Source of the DNA: Caballeronia sp. dw_276
GTDB taxonomy: Bacteria; Pseudomonadota; Gammaproteobacteria; Burkholderiales; Burkholderiaceae
Direction of reading: 5' to 3'
DNA length: 64,000 nt
Assembly: GCF_018449635.1 (NCBI RefSeq)
Contig: NZ_JAAVUV010000004.1
Location: forward strand, 186,001 to 250,000
Part shown: positions 8,975 through 17,244 of the stretch, piece after piece
Layout of the letters: the number at the start of each line of letters is the position of its first letter
Numbering within the stretch: the stretch's first letter is position 1
Program-made: the position numbers and the translations under genes
The notes under the pieces: model-generated
What the model was told of the DNA's origin: nothing
Seen by the model: the letters and a program-made list of their open reading frames with translations, nothing else
Databases searched by the model: none

Positions 8975-9944
8975 AGACGCCATGACAATCGATATTTCCT
9001 CCGCGCGTGAGCCGGTGTTGAGCGCGCGAAGCCTGCGGTATCTGCATGAGGTCGAAGCGCACGGCGGCGTGCGCGCGGCGGCCGATGCGCTCGGCATCAA
9101 TCCTTCGGTGATCAGCCGGCAAGTCGGGCAACTGGAGCGGGAATACGAGGTTGTTCTGCTCGAGCGAAGCGGGCGGCGCGCGGTGCTCACCGAGATTGGC
9201 ATGAGTCTGGTCGAGCATTTTCGTGAGAGCACACGCCGCGACGCCGACATGCTCGCACAACTTGAAGACTTCAAAAGTCTGCGGCGCGGGAGGCTGGGCA
9301 TTGGCGTGGGCGAGGGATTTATCGAGAACTTGCTGGCTACCGTTCTGGAGCGGTTCAGCTTGCAGTTTCCTGACATCGTGGTGGAATTTCGCAGCGGCGC
9401 CACTTCCGAAATCATTTCGATGGTGCGCAACGACGACGTGGATCTCGGCCTGTGCGCGGGCGGCGGCAGCGATCCAGCGATTCGCGCGCGGATCTTTCGC
9501 GCGGCGCCGTTTTGCGCGCTCGTCAGTCCGCGTCATGCGCTTGCCGGCGAACGCAGGATTCGCTTCGAACAGCTGCGCGAAGAGCGGCTGATCTTCATGC
9601 CTGAACGGTTCGGCGTGCAGCAGTATCTGGAAGCCATCATCCGCGCCGAGCGGCTGACGGTGACGCCCTCGTACAGATGCGATCTGTTTTCCGCGGCTCA
9701 GGCAATTGCGGCAGCGGGGTTGGGCGTGGCGTTCATGTCCACCGACGCAGCGCGTCAATATCTCGACGCAGGACGCCTCGTTGCGCTCGAAATCGAGCAT
9801 CCGATAGCGCGCGAATTCAGCAGCCAGGTGATACGCCGGGTGGGACGGCGTTTATCGCCCGCTGCTGAATTCTTATGGCGGCAACTCGTGGAAGCGATGC
9901 AGCGCAGATGGCCCGCATCGGGTCGAGGAACCGGCGCCGCTTAA
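8952..9944 (+). CDS. LysR-family regulator of the amidohydrolase/MHS operon
   Basis: A typical LysR helix-turn-helix (LRYLHEVEAHGGVRAAADALGINPSVISRQVGQLE) is followed by an effector domain. In-frame ATGs occur at 8952, 8964 and 8982. The first two lie within or beside the palindrome at 8951-8974, so 8982 (MTIDISS) may be the true start. The gene is divergent from the amidohydrolase and is its likely regulator. Its stop overlaps the 3' end of the convergent decarboxylase-family gene by 4 bases. Confidence 0.87.
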   Translation: MLTQMSTLDAMTIDISSAREPVLSARSLRYLHEVEAHGGVRAAADALGINPSVISRQVGQLEREYEVVLLERSGRRAVLTEIGMSLVEHFRESTRRDADMLAQLEDFKSLRRGRLGIGVGEGFIENLLATVLERFSLQFPDIVVEFRSGATSEIISMVRNDDVDLGLCAGGGSDPAIRARIFRAAPFCALVSPRHALAGERRIRFEQLREERLIFMPERFGVQQYLEAIIRAERLTVTPSYRCDLFSAAQAIAAAGLGVAFMSTDAARQYLDAGRLVALEIEHPIAREFSSQVIRRVGRRLSPAAEFLWRQLVEAMQRRWPASGRGTGAA

Positions 9945-10375
9945 GCCAGGTCGTGTGCCTGGAAAACTTCCTTCGCGGCAAACAGGCCGTTGAGCGCCGC
10001 TGGAAAGCCCGCATAAACCGCCATCTGCATGATGATCTCGACGATCTCATCGCGCGTGATGCCGACGTTCAATCCGGCCGCGATATGCACTTTCAGTTGA
10101 GGCGTTGCGTTGCCCATCGCGGTGAGCGCCGCGATGGTCGCAATCTCGCGCGCACGTGTGTCGAGACCGGGCCGTGAATAGATATCGCCGAAAGGAAACT
10201 CGAGCAGATATTGGGCGAAGTCCGGAGCGATATCCGCAAGCGAACTGATGACCTTTTCGCCCGCCGAACCGTCAATCTCCGACAACACTCGCTTGCCTCG
10301 TTCCAGACGGCTTTCCTGATTTGCTGCGTGTGCGTTCGTGCTTTGCATGTCCATTCCCATTTGGAGTGTTGGCAT
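9941..10375 (-). CDS. Carboxymuconolactone decarboxylase (CMD) family protein
   Basis: The product is 144 residues if translated from ATG 10375 and about 135 from ATG 10348. It has the CMD/AhpD-like fold pattern DTRAREIATIAALTAMGNATPQLKVHIAAGLNVGITRDEIVEIIMQMAVYAGFPAALN. It lacks the AhpD CxxC pair, so it is a decarboxylase-like or stress-type member rather than a peroxidase. The first 77-104 bases lie inside the 3' end of the MerR gene on the same strand, so the two are translated from one message. Function is unknown beyond family. Confidence 0.85.
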   Translation of the reverse strand: MPTLQMGMDMQSTNAHAANQESRLERGKRVLSEIDGSAGEKVISSLADIAPDFAQYLLEFPFGDIYSRPGLDTRAREIATIAALTAMGNATPQLKVHIAAGLNVGITRDEIVEIIMQMAVYAGFPAALNGLFAAKEVFQAHDLA

Positions 10376-10709
10376 AACCTGCGATCTTGGTATCGAGAAC
10401 CACGAGGCAGGCCTGAAGTTCAGCCACTCGAATGCGGACGTTGTCGCGATGCGCTGCCAGCAGCGCGCAGCGTTCTTGCCCGGTTGCCGCGCCTTGCGCT
10501 CGAAGTTGCGCGTAGCGGAGCATTTCCTGAATCGTCATGCCGGTCGTCTTGAGGCGGCCGAGGAATTCGATCCATGTCAGCACGGACGCGTCGTAGACGC
10601 GTTGGCCCATGCTGTCCCGAGGGGCGAACGGCAGCAATCCGATTCGTTCGTAATAGCGGATCGTGTGCGCTGTGAGGCCCGTGTGTTTCGCGATATCACC
10701 GATTTTCAT
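10272..10709 (-). CDS. MerR-family regulator
   Basis: The 145-residue protein starts MKIGDIAKHTGLTAHTIRYYERIGLL, the standard MerR winged helix, followed by a dimerisation coiled coil and a basic, unstructured tail. No cysteine cluster for metal binding is evident; Cys occurs at GQERCALL and QACLVV. It overlaps the start of the downstream CMD gene in a different frame, an arrangement that couples them. It probably activates its own promoter (see 10745-10766). The signal could be an aldehyde or other electrophile, as for NmlR/AdhR relatives, but this is inference. Confidence 0.88.
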   Translation of the reverse strand: MKIGDIAKHTGLTAHTIRYYERIGLLPFAPRDSMGQRVYDASVLTWIEFLGRLKTTGMTIQEMLRYAQLRAQGAATGQERCALLAAHRDNVRIRVAELQACLVVLDTKIAGYANTPNGNGHAKHERTRSKSGKPSGTRQASVVGD

Positions 10710-10744
10710 GGCTGTGTTCCGGTACGACTTCAGGCATGGTGGGA

Positions 10745-10766
10745 CTTCGAGTGCACTCTAAGTCAA
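10745..10766 (-). promoter_or_regulatory. MerR-type operator/promoter
   Basis: On the minus strand TTGACT (10766-10761) is followed by the near-perfect palindrome CTTAGAGTGCACTCGAAG (10762-10745). This is the dyad position expected between the -35 and -10 of a MerR-controlled promoter with an over-long spacer. It lies 36 bp upstream of the merR-like start. Confidence 0.7.
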
Positions 10767-10795
10767 GCGTGTTTTTATCGATGAAACGAGCGGGT

Positions 10796-11683
10796 TCAGG
10801 CGGACACGAGCGCAGGCACGGCCACCGGACGGGCGATGGCAAGAAAGGCGTTCATGGCGCTGCTTGCATACACGTCGCGACGACGCACGAACACGGTATC
10901 CACGAAAGCATCCTCGGGCGCAAGATCATGCAAGGTGACGCGTCCTTCACGCGATGCCGCCATGACAACGCCCTTCGGCAAGAGCGTCACGCCCACGCCC
11001 GCCGCGACGCATCCGAGCATGGCATCGAGTGAACCGAATTCAAGCGGCGTGCTGACTTGCAGGCCGAGTCGCGTGAGGACGCTCTCAAGCCGCGCCCGAT
11101 ACGAACAACCTTGCCGGAACACGATGGTCTTCACGACGCCCATTTGCGTGAGATCCTTGAAGGAGCGAATCCGGCGCGCGGTGACCAACACCATTTCCTC
11201 GTTGAAGATGGTTTCGGTATGCAAGTCTTCGTGGGTGATCGGACCGGCGACAAACGCACCATCAAGCCGATACTGCAAGACGTCTTCCACCAGACTCGCC
11301 GTCGTGCCGGTTCGCATGACGAGTTCGACCTTCGGGAAGCCGAGCGTGAACTGCGCGAGGACGCTCGGCATACGCAACGCCGCGGTGGTTTCGAGCGTAC
11401 CCAGCACAAGCGGTCCGCTTGCCACGCCTTCGTCTTTCACCGCTAATCGGGCGTCGTCGAGCAGGCGCGCCATCTGTCTGGAGAAAGGCAATAACCTGCG
11501 TCCTGCAGCCGTCAATTCAACGCCGCGATGATGCCGGTGAAACAGCGACGCGCCGAGTTCTTCCTCAAGTAAGCGAACGCGTGCGGTCACGTTCGATTGA
11601 ACGGTATGAAGTTCGAGCGCCGCGCGATTCATGCTGCCATTGCGTGCGACCGACTCGAAGATGCGCAGATCGGCGGCGTCCAT
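10796..11683 (-). CDS. LysR-family regulator divergent from nitronate monooxygenase
   Basis: The 295-residue protein opens MDAADLRIFESVARNGSMNRAALELHTVQSNVTARVRLLEEELG, a CbbR/NAC-like LysR helix-turn-helix, then an effector domain with a Cys in FRQGCSYR. ATG 11683 has TGGAG 7 bases upstream. An ATG at 11716 lies in the operator. It is divergent from the nitronate monooxygenase, which it probably regulates. Confidence 0.87.
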   Translation of the reverse strand: MDAADLRIFESVARNGSMNRAALELHTVQSNVTARVRLLEEELGASLFHRHHRGVELTAAGRRLLPFSRQMARLLDDARLAVKDEGVASGPLVLGTLETTAALRMPSVLAQFTLGFPKVELVMRTGTTASLVEDVLQYRLDGAFVAGPITHEDLHTETIFNEEMVLVTARRIRSFKDLTQMGVVKTIVFRQGCSYRARLESVLTRLGLQVSTPLEFGSLDAMLGCVAAGVGVTLLPKGVVMAASREGRVTLHDLAPEDAFVDTVFVRRRDVYASSAMNAFLAIARPVAVPALVSA

Positions 11684-11706
11684 GATGACTCCAGGTATCG
11701 GAAGAA

Positions 11707-11723
11707 GTGATAACAATTATCAC
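11707..11723. promoter_or_regulatory. LysR operator: perfect palindrome
   Basis: GTGATAA (11707-11713), CAA, TTATCAC (11717-11723) form a perfect 7-bp inverted repeat with a 3-base centre, containing the T-N11-A spacing of LysR boxes. It is 24 bp upstream of the LysR start and about 85 bp upstream of the divergent gene. Confidence 0.7.
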
Positions 11724-11807
11724 ATCAAAGCGCCGCTTGCCTGATCAAAGCTTGTTAAGCTTGACGGCACTGAATGATCAAGCAACAACCCGAAGAAAGG
11801 AACGAAC

Positions 11808-12878
11808 ATGGGCACCTGGCGCGATCGTCGAATCATCGATTTGTTCGGAATTGAAGCACCTATTATTCTTGCTCCCATGGCAGGGCCGGGTACAGCGGAA
11901 CTTGCCATCGCGGTGGGCGAAGCGGGCGGTCTTGCATCGCTGCCTTGTGCGCTGTTGAGCGCCGAGCAGGCACGTGACGCGCTCACGTTGATTCGCACGA
12001 AAACCCGCGCACCGGTCAACCTCAATTTCTTCTGTCACACCCCGCCAGAAGCCGATGCCGCGCGCCACCTCGCCTGGCGGGCACGGCTCGCTTCGTATTA
12101 CATCGAACACGGTATCGATCCCGAAGTCACGCCGGCGGGCGCGGTCCGTCGGCCGTTCGATAGCGCTTTCTGCGCACTCGTCGAAGAGTTCAAACCCGAG
12201 GTCGTGAGCTTTCATTTCGGACTGCCGGAGAAAACGCTCTTCGATCGTGTCCGGGCGACCGGCGCGAAGATCATTGCATCGGCTACGACGGTGGCCGAAG
12301 CGCGCTGGCTCGAAGCACATGGCTGCGATGCAATCATCGCGATGGGCTTCGAGGCGGGCGGCCATCGCGGCACATTCCTGAATCACGACATGGCGACGCA
12401 GGTCGGGACCTTTGCGCTCGTTCCGCAGGTTGCGGACGCGGTATCGGTGCCGGTGATCGCGGCTGGCGGTATCGCAGATGCGCGGGGGATTGTTGCTGCG
12501 TTTGCGCTGGGTGCATCGGCGGTGCAGATCGGGACGGCCTATCTGTTTTGCCCGGAAGCCAAAGTGCCGGAGGTGCATCGCGTTGCGCTGCGCGAATCAA
12601 GCGATGATTCCACCGCGGTGACCAACGTGTTCACCGGACGGCCGGCTCGCGGCATCATGAACCGCGTGATGCGCGAAGTCGGGCCGCTGTCGGACGTGGC
12701 GCCGGCTTTTCCGCTTGCGTCGGCTGCGCTTGCGCCGTTGAAAGCAAAAGCGGAGGAAGCGGGCCAGGGTGACTTTACGAGCCTCTGGTCGGGACAGGCG
12801 GCGCGCCTTGCGCGCGAGATGCCTGCGGGCGAGCTGACGCGCACGTTGATTGCGGAGACATTGGAACGCATGTCCTGA
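11808..12878 (+). CDS. Nitronate monooxygenase (2-nitropropane dioxygenase family)
   Basis: The 356-residue flavoprotein begins with IIDLFGIEAPIILAPMAGPGTAELAIAVGEAGGLASLP and carries GFEAGGHRGTF and IAAGGIADARGIVAAFALGASAVQIGTAYLFC, the FMN-phosphate-binding motifs of the family. It oxidises alkyl nitronates such as propionate 3-nitronate to the carbonyl and nitrite. It sits alone with a divergent LysR, as detoxification genes often do. The 3' end is 3 bases from that of the convergent MocR gene. Confidence 0.9.
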   Translation: MGTWRDRRIIDLFGIEAPIILAPMAGPGTAELAIAVGEAGGLASLPCALLSAEQARDALTLIRTKTRAPVNLNFFCHTPPEADAARHLAWRARLASYYIEHGIDPEVTPAGAVRRPFDSAFCALVEEFKPEVVSFHFGLPEKTLFDRVRATGAKIIASATTVAEARWLEAHGCDAIIAMGFEAGGHRGTFLNHDMATQVGTFALVPQVADAVSVPVIAAGGIADARGIVAAFALGASAVQIGTAYLFCPEAKVPEVHRVALRESSDDSTAVTNVFTGRPARGIMNRVMREVGPLSDVAPAFPLASAALAPLKAKAEEAGQGDFTSLWSGQAARLAREMPAGELTRTLIAETLERMS

Positions 12879-12881
12879 GCG

Positions 12882-14279
12882 CTATTTGCGCATCGCACGT
12901 TCGAGTACTTTGAAGACGCGCGGGTCTGCGCATTGCGCTATGTTGAAGCGCAGGAACCGGCTGGCTGACTGCGCCACGCTGAACGCGTTGCCAGGCGCGA
13001 GAACGACATTTTCCATCAACGCGCGCCGGGCAACATCCGCTGCATCGATGCCTTCGGGCAATGCAGACCAGAGAAACATGCCCGCGCGCGGTTCTATCCA
13101 CGGCTCGATACCGAGCGTTTCCAGCCGCGCGCTGACGGGTCCCATCGAACGCGATAACCGTTCTCGCAGCGCTTCCATATGTTTGCGATACGTGCCGTCC
13201 TTCAGCACGCTCAGCACGAGTTCGGACGAAAGCCGCCCGCTGCCGAACGACGTTGCGATCTTCAGGTCGATCAGACTTTCAATCCAGTCGTGCCTTGCCG
13301 CGATAAACCCGCAACGCACCGCCGCCGAAAGGCTCTTCGAAAAGCTGCCGATATGCACGACCCGGTCGAGGCCATCGAAGGCGGCGAGGCGCGGCGACGG
13401 CTCGTGCTCGAAGTCGCCGAAGATATCGTCTTCGATGATCGTCAGTCCGGCCTGATCGGCGAGCTTCAGCAAGCGATGCGCGACCACCGGTGAAAGTGTT
13501 GCGCCGGTCGGGTTGTGCAGCGCCGAGTTCGTGATGTAAAGACGCGGCCGATGTTCGGCAAGCGCCTGCGCGAAGAGCGTCATGTCGGGGCCGGAAGGCG
13601 TGTACGGAACGCTCACGAGCTTCACGCGATGCGCCCGCAAGAGCGCGAGAAAGTTGAAATAACACGGGTCATCGACGAGAACCGTATCGCCCGGTTCCAG
13701 CAGGAAACGGCACAGCAGGTCGATGGCCTGCGTGCCGGATTCGGTGAGCATGATCTGGTCGGGCGCTGCATCGATACCGCGATCCGCCATGCGCCGCGCG
13801 AGCAATTGCCGCAGCGCCGGGAGCCCGCGCGACGTGCCGTAATCGGCGAGCATGCTCACGTCCGCGCGGGCGGCGGAGCGCAGCGCGCGGCGTATCCCGG
13901 CCTCAGGCAACCACGACCCGGGCAGCCAGCCGCAGCCCGCCTTGATGGTGTCGTCGGCGGCATCGAGCGATTGACGCGATACCCAGAACGGATCGACCGC
14001 GCGGTCCAGTAGCGGACCGAGTTCGGTCAGCGACAGCGGGGGCAGGTGGCTCGTGACATAAAACCCCGATCCGCGCCGCGACTGAATCACGCCCTCGGCC
14101 GCGAGCCGGTCATAGGCCTCGACCACGGTGGACTTCGAGACCTGCAGCGTCTCCGCCAGGCCGCGGATGGACGGCACTTTGGCGCCCGCTGCGAGCGTGC
14201 GATTCGAGATGCGTTGCTGAACCGCCTGCATCACGCGTTCGACGAGCGTGCCCATTTCAGCTTGTATGGTGTCTTCCAT
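12882..14279 (-). CDS. MocR/PdxR-family regulator (GntR helix-turn-helix fused to aminotransferase domain)
   Basis: The 465-residue protein has a GntR winged helix at about residues 10-75 (KVPSIRGLAETLQVSKSTVVEAYDRLAAEG) and then a fold-type I aminotransferase domain with LTESGTQAIDLLCRFLLEPGDTVLVDDPCYFNF, SALHNPTGATLS and the PLP-lysine region HIGSFSKSLSAAVRCGFI. ATG 14279 is chosen because longer frames have no homologous sequence. It is a PLP-sensing regulator rather than an enzyme and is divergent from a DMT exporter, its likely target. Confidence 0.9.
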   Translation of the reverse strand: MEDTIQAEMGTLVERVMQAVQQRISNRTLAAGAKVPSIRGLAETLQVSKSTVVEAYDRLAAEGVIQSRRGSGFYVTSHLPPLSLTELGPLLDRAVDPFWVSRQSLDAADDTIKAGCGWLPGSWLPEAGIRRALRSAARADVSMLADYGTSRGLPALRQLLARRMADRGIDAAPDQIMLTESGTQAIDLLCRFLLEPGDTVLVDDPCYFNFLALLRAHRVKLVSVPYTPSGPDMTLFAQALAEHRPRLYITNSALHNPTGATLSPVVAHRLLKLADQAGLTIIEDDIFGDFEHEPSPRLAAFDGLDRVVHIGSFSKSLSAAVRCGFIAARHDWIESLIDLKIATSFGSGRLSSELVLSVLKDGTYRKHMEALRERLSRSMGPVSARLETLGIEPWIEPRAGMFLWSALPEGIDAADVARRALMENVVLAPGNAFSVAQSASRFLRFNIAQCADPRVFKVLERAMRK

Positions 14280-14300
14280 GTGTACTGGTTTCCGGCCAAG

Positions 14301-14328
14301 ACAGTTTTGCAGAACTGTAGTGCACTGT
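14301..14328. promoter_or_regulatory. Probable MocR operator between the regulator and DMT exporter
   Basis: ACAGTT (14301-14306) and AACTGT (14313-14318) form an inverted repeat. A second half-site CACTGT (14323-14328) repeats AACTGT in direct orientation 10 bp on, and AGTGCACT (14319-14326) is itself palindromic. Mixed direct and inverted half-sites are known for MocR proteins. Confidence 0.55.
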
Positions 14329-14387
14329 CTCTGGAAAAGCCATGCCCCGTCAACCGATACTGCGAGCTTGAAACCAGAGGTATGACA

Positions 14388-15284
14388 ATGAGCGAGACGG
14401 ACAAGACGGCGAGCGGATGGGTGAACGGCTTTCTCGGGATGCTGATTTTCAGCGGCTCGCTGCCCGCCACGCGTCTCGCGGTCGCGAGTTTCGACCCGGT
14501 CTTTCTGACCGTGGCGCGTGCGTGCATTGCGGGCGCGCTCGGTCTCGCGCTGTTGCTGGTCTTCCGGGAAAAGCGGCCGCAACGCAGCGACCTGATACCG
14601 CTGGCCGTGGTTGCGTTCGGCGTGGTAATCGGCTTTCCGTTGCTGACGGCGCTTGCGCTCAAGCACATCACGGCGGCACATTCAGTGGTCTTCGTGGCGG
14701 TTTTGCCGCTGACGACTGCAATCTTCGGCGTGTTGCGTGGTGGCGAACGCCCGCGTCCTGCGTTCTGGATTTTTTCAGGGCTGGGCGCGGCGCTCGTTGC
14801 GGGATTTGCGCTGATGCAGGGCGGCGGCGCAACGTCTGTCGGCGATATTTTGATGATCGGCGCGGTGATCGTGTGCGGTCTCGGTTACGCGGAAGGCGCG
14901 AAGCTCTCGCGCAAGCTCGGCGGCTGGCAGGTAATCTCCTGGGCGCTGGTGATGTCGCTGCCCGTCATGATTCCGGCCGCGCTTGCAACATTGCCGGCTT
15001 CCTGGGCCGGCATCGGCGAACCGGCGTGGCTGGGACTCGCTTACGTGTCCTTGTTCAGCATGCTGATCGGTTTTGTGTTCTGGTATCGCGGGCTGGCTCT
15101 GGGCGGTATTGCCGCTGTCGGGCAATTGCAACTGCTTCAGCCGTTTTTCGGGTTGGTGCTCGCGGCAACGCTGCTACACGAACCGGTCGGCTGGTCGATG
15201 GTCGCCGTCGCCACAGCCGTGGTGCTTTGCGTGGTCGGCGCGAAGCGCTTCGCGCGACCAGTGACGTTGGCGGCGGCGCGTTAA
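14388..15284 (+). CDS. DMT-superfamily (EamA) exporter
   Basis: The 298-residue, 10-helix inner-membrane protein has two EamA repeats, for example GFLGMLIFSGSLPATRLAVASFDPVFLTVARACIAG and the second-half SLFSMLIGFVFWYRGLALGGIAAVGQLQLLQPFFGL. AGAGG lies 7 bases before ATG 14388; an ATG at 14382 is too close to that site. Family members export amino acids or metabolites. The divergent MocR regulator suggests an amine or amino acid substrate. Confidence 0.87.
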   Translation: MSETDKTASGWVNGFLGMLIFSGSLPATRLAVASFDPVFLTVARACIAGALGLALLLVFREKRPQRSDLIPLAVVAFGVVIGFPLLTALALKHITAAHSVVFVAVLPLTTAIFGVLRGGERPRPAFWIFSGLGAALVAGFALMQGGGATSVGDILMIGAVIVCGLGYAEGAKLSRKLGGWQVISWALVMSLPVMIPAALATLPASWAGIGEPAWLGLAYVSLFSMLIGFVFWYRGLALGGIAAVGQLQLLQPFFGLVLAATLLHEPVGWSMVAVATAVVLCVVGAKRFARPVTLAAAR

Positions 15285-15291
15285 AGGCGCG

Positions 15292-16278
15292 TCAGGAAAT
15301 CTCGATCACCATCTTTCCCTTGGCAGTGCCTTCGGTCATCGACTGGTATGCGAGTTCGGCGCTGTTCAGGTCGAACGTGCGCGGATCCAGTTTGGGCACT
15401 AGCTTTCCGTCTTCTACAAGCGCGGTCGCGGCCCTGAGCATCTCGCCGTGATGTTCGCGATGCTTGCCCGTCAACAGCGGCGCAAGCGTGAACACGCCGG
15501 AATAGCTTGCCTCGCGAAATGACAACGGTGCGAGCGAATGCGTTCCCCAGCCGAGCGCGCTCACCACATGCCCGAATTGTTTGACCGCCGAAAACGACGC
15601 GTCGAGCGTCGCGCCGCCGACGGTATCCGCAACCACATCGAAGCCCTCGCCGTTCGTATGCGCGTTCACGTACTGCTCGACGGCAAACTTCCGGTAATCG
15701 ATGCCAATCGCCCCATACCGCTCCATCAGCGCAACGTCTGCCTCGCTGACCGTGGCAAAAACCCGTGCGCCCAGCGCCCGCGCAAGCTGAACCGACACGT
15801 GCCCGACGCCGCCCGCGCCGCCCTGCACCAACACGGTTTGTCCGGCCTGAACGCGCGCGCGATCGACGATTCCCTGATACGACGTGATAAAACTGAGCGG
15901 CAATGCGGCGGCTTCTTTCATCGATAGATTCGATGGCTTCAGCGCGATCAACCGGGCATCGACGGCGGCAAACTGCGCGAGCGAACCCTGAATTCCCGCG
16001 ACGCCGCCGGTCATTCCGTAGACCTCATCGCCGGGTTTGAACTGCGTCACGCCTTCGCCGATAGCTTCGATCACCCCGGCCATATCGATACCAAGAACCA
16101 GCGGCAGCGGGTGTTTTGCATGCGCCGCGCTGCCGGCGCGGATCTTTGTATCGAGCGGATTCAGTCCGGCAGCCTTGATGCGCACCAACACTTGGCCCGC
16201 TTGCGCAACGGGCCGCGACAGCGCCGTCAGTTCGAGCGGTCCGTTGTAGCGCTGCAAAACCAGAGCCTGCATGTCCAT
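15292..16278 (-). CDS. Zinc-independent quinone oxidoreductase-type MDR dehydrogenase
   Basis: The 328-residue protein belongs to the medium-chain dehydrogenase superfamily. It has LNPLDTKIRAG, LVLGIDMAGVIEAIGEGVTQFKPGDEVYGM and the Rossmann motif VLVQGGAGGVGHVSVQLA, but not the cysteine cluster of zinc alcohol dehydrogenases. It should reduce quinones or enones with NADPH. ATG 16278 is preceded by GGGGAG. It is divergent from a LysR gene that probably induces it. Confidence 0.88.
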   Translation of the reverse strand: MDMQALVLQRYNGPLELTALSRPVAQAGQVLVRIKAAGLNPLDTKIRAGSAAHAKHPLPLVLGIDMAGVIEAIGEGVTQFKPGDEVYGMTGGVAGIQGSLAQFAAVDARLIALKPSNLSMKEAAALPLSFITSYQGIVDRARVQAGQTVLVQGGAGGVGHVSVQLARALGARVFATVSEADVALMERYGAIGIDYRKFAVEQYVNAHTNGEGFDVVADTVGGATLDASFSAVKQFGHVVSALGWGTHSLAPLSFREASYSGVFTLAPLLTGKHREHHGEMLRAATALVEDGKLVPKLDPRTFDLNSAELAYQSMTEGTAKGKMVIEIS

Positions 16279-16293
16279 GATATTTCTCCCCAA

Positions 16294-16325
16294 GACGAAA
16301 TGAATTTGCTTGATTCATCTTCGTC
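16294..16325. promoter_or_regulatory. Extended palindrome between quinone oxidoreductase and LysR
   Basis: GACGAA-ATGAAT (16294-16305) is mirrored by ATTCAT-C-TTCGTC (16313-16325) around the 7-base centre TTGCTTG. The inner 6-bp arms are perfect and the outer arms match after a one-base offset. It is the natural LysR binding site in this divergent promoter. Confidence 0.6.
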
Positions 16326-16389
16326 CATGCGAGAAATTACGACAATCGACGTTATCGCACGCCGGCTAAACATTTCTGCATGGGGAAAA

Positions 16390-17244
16390 ATGGACTGGAG
16401 CGACGTACGGATCTTCCTCGCGATTGCCCGCACAGGCTCGCTCAGCGCGGCGGCCAGGCAGGCGGGCCAGACTCAGCCGACCATGGGGCGCCGCCTTCGC
16501 GCGCTCGAGGAAGCAACGGGGCAGGCCCTGTTCCAGCGCACAGCCGACGGCTTCATCCTCACCGACGAAGGCTCGGCCGTGCTCGCGCACGCGGAGCGAA
16601 TGGAAGAAGATGCGCTCGCATTCGAGCGCTCGCTTGCGGGCAAGGAACAGCAATTGTCCGGTGTGCTACGGGTATCGTCGTCGGACTGGTTTGGCGTGCA
16701 TGTCCTGACGCCGGTGTTCGCCGAGTTTCTGCAGATGCATCCAGGCGTCAGTATTGAACTCGTCACGGACTCGCGCCGGCTGAGTCTCGCGCGGCGCGAG
16801 GCGGACCTGTTGTTTCGCATCACGCCTTTCGACGAGGCCGACGTCGTTCAGCGAAAATTCATCCATATGGAATACGCGCTCTACGGTCCCGCCGGCAAAC
16901 CTCCGCCCCGCGCCGGCGATGGTAAGGGCTACGGACTTGTGACCATGGACAGCGCGTTCGGCACGCTGCCCGATGTCGCCTGGGTACGTCGCATGTTGCC
17001 GCAGGCGCATGTGGCGTTCGGCAGCAATAACCGCGATGCCCAGGCGCGGATGTGCGCGCAAGGCGCGGGGCTCGCTGTCCTGCCGTGTCCACTCGGCGAC
17101 GCCACGCCGGGTATTTATCGGATCGACCTGGGTGACGCGCCGCCGGGAAGGGACGTGTGGTTTGGCTATCATCGCGACCTGCGCCGCCTCGCTAGATTGC
17201 GGGCGCTGCTCGATTTGATTATTGAAAGGCTGGCAGATTCCTGA
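16390..17244 (+). CDS. LysR-family regulator of the quinone oxidoreductase
   Basis: The 284-residue regulator starts MDWSDVRIFLAIARTGSLSAAARQAGQTQPTMGRRLRALEEATGQALF, a LysR helix-turn-helix, followed by an effector domain. ATG 16390 is chosen; a longer in-frame ORF starts at 16111 inside the neighbouring gene and is not family-like. It is divergent from the quinone oxidoreductase gene. Confidence 0.87.
   Translation: MDWSDVRIFLAIARTGSLSAAARQAGQTQPTMGRRLRALEEATGQALFQRTADGFILTDEGSAVLAHAERMEEDALAFERSLAGKEQQLSGVLRVSSSDWFGVHVLTPVFAEFLQMHPGVSIELVTDSRRLSLARREADLLFRITPFDEADVVQRKFIHMEYALYGPAGKPPPRAGDGKGYGLVTMDSAFGTLPDVAWVRRMLPQAHVAFGSNNRDAQARMCAQGAGLAVLPCPLGDATPGIYRIDLGDAPPGRDVWFGYHRDLRRLARLRALLDLIIERLADS

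Noticed and set aside
14046..14387. N-terminal extension of the DMT exporter
   Set aside because: The extra codons are the reverse of the MocR gene and promoter; homology starts at 14388.
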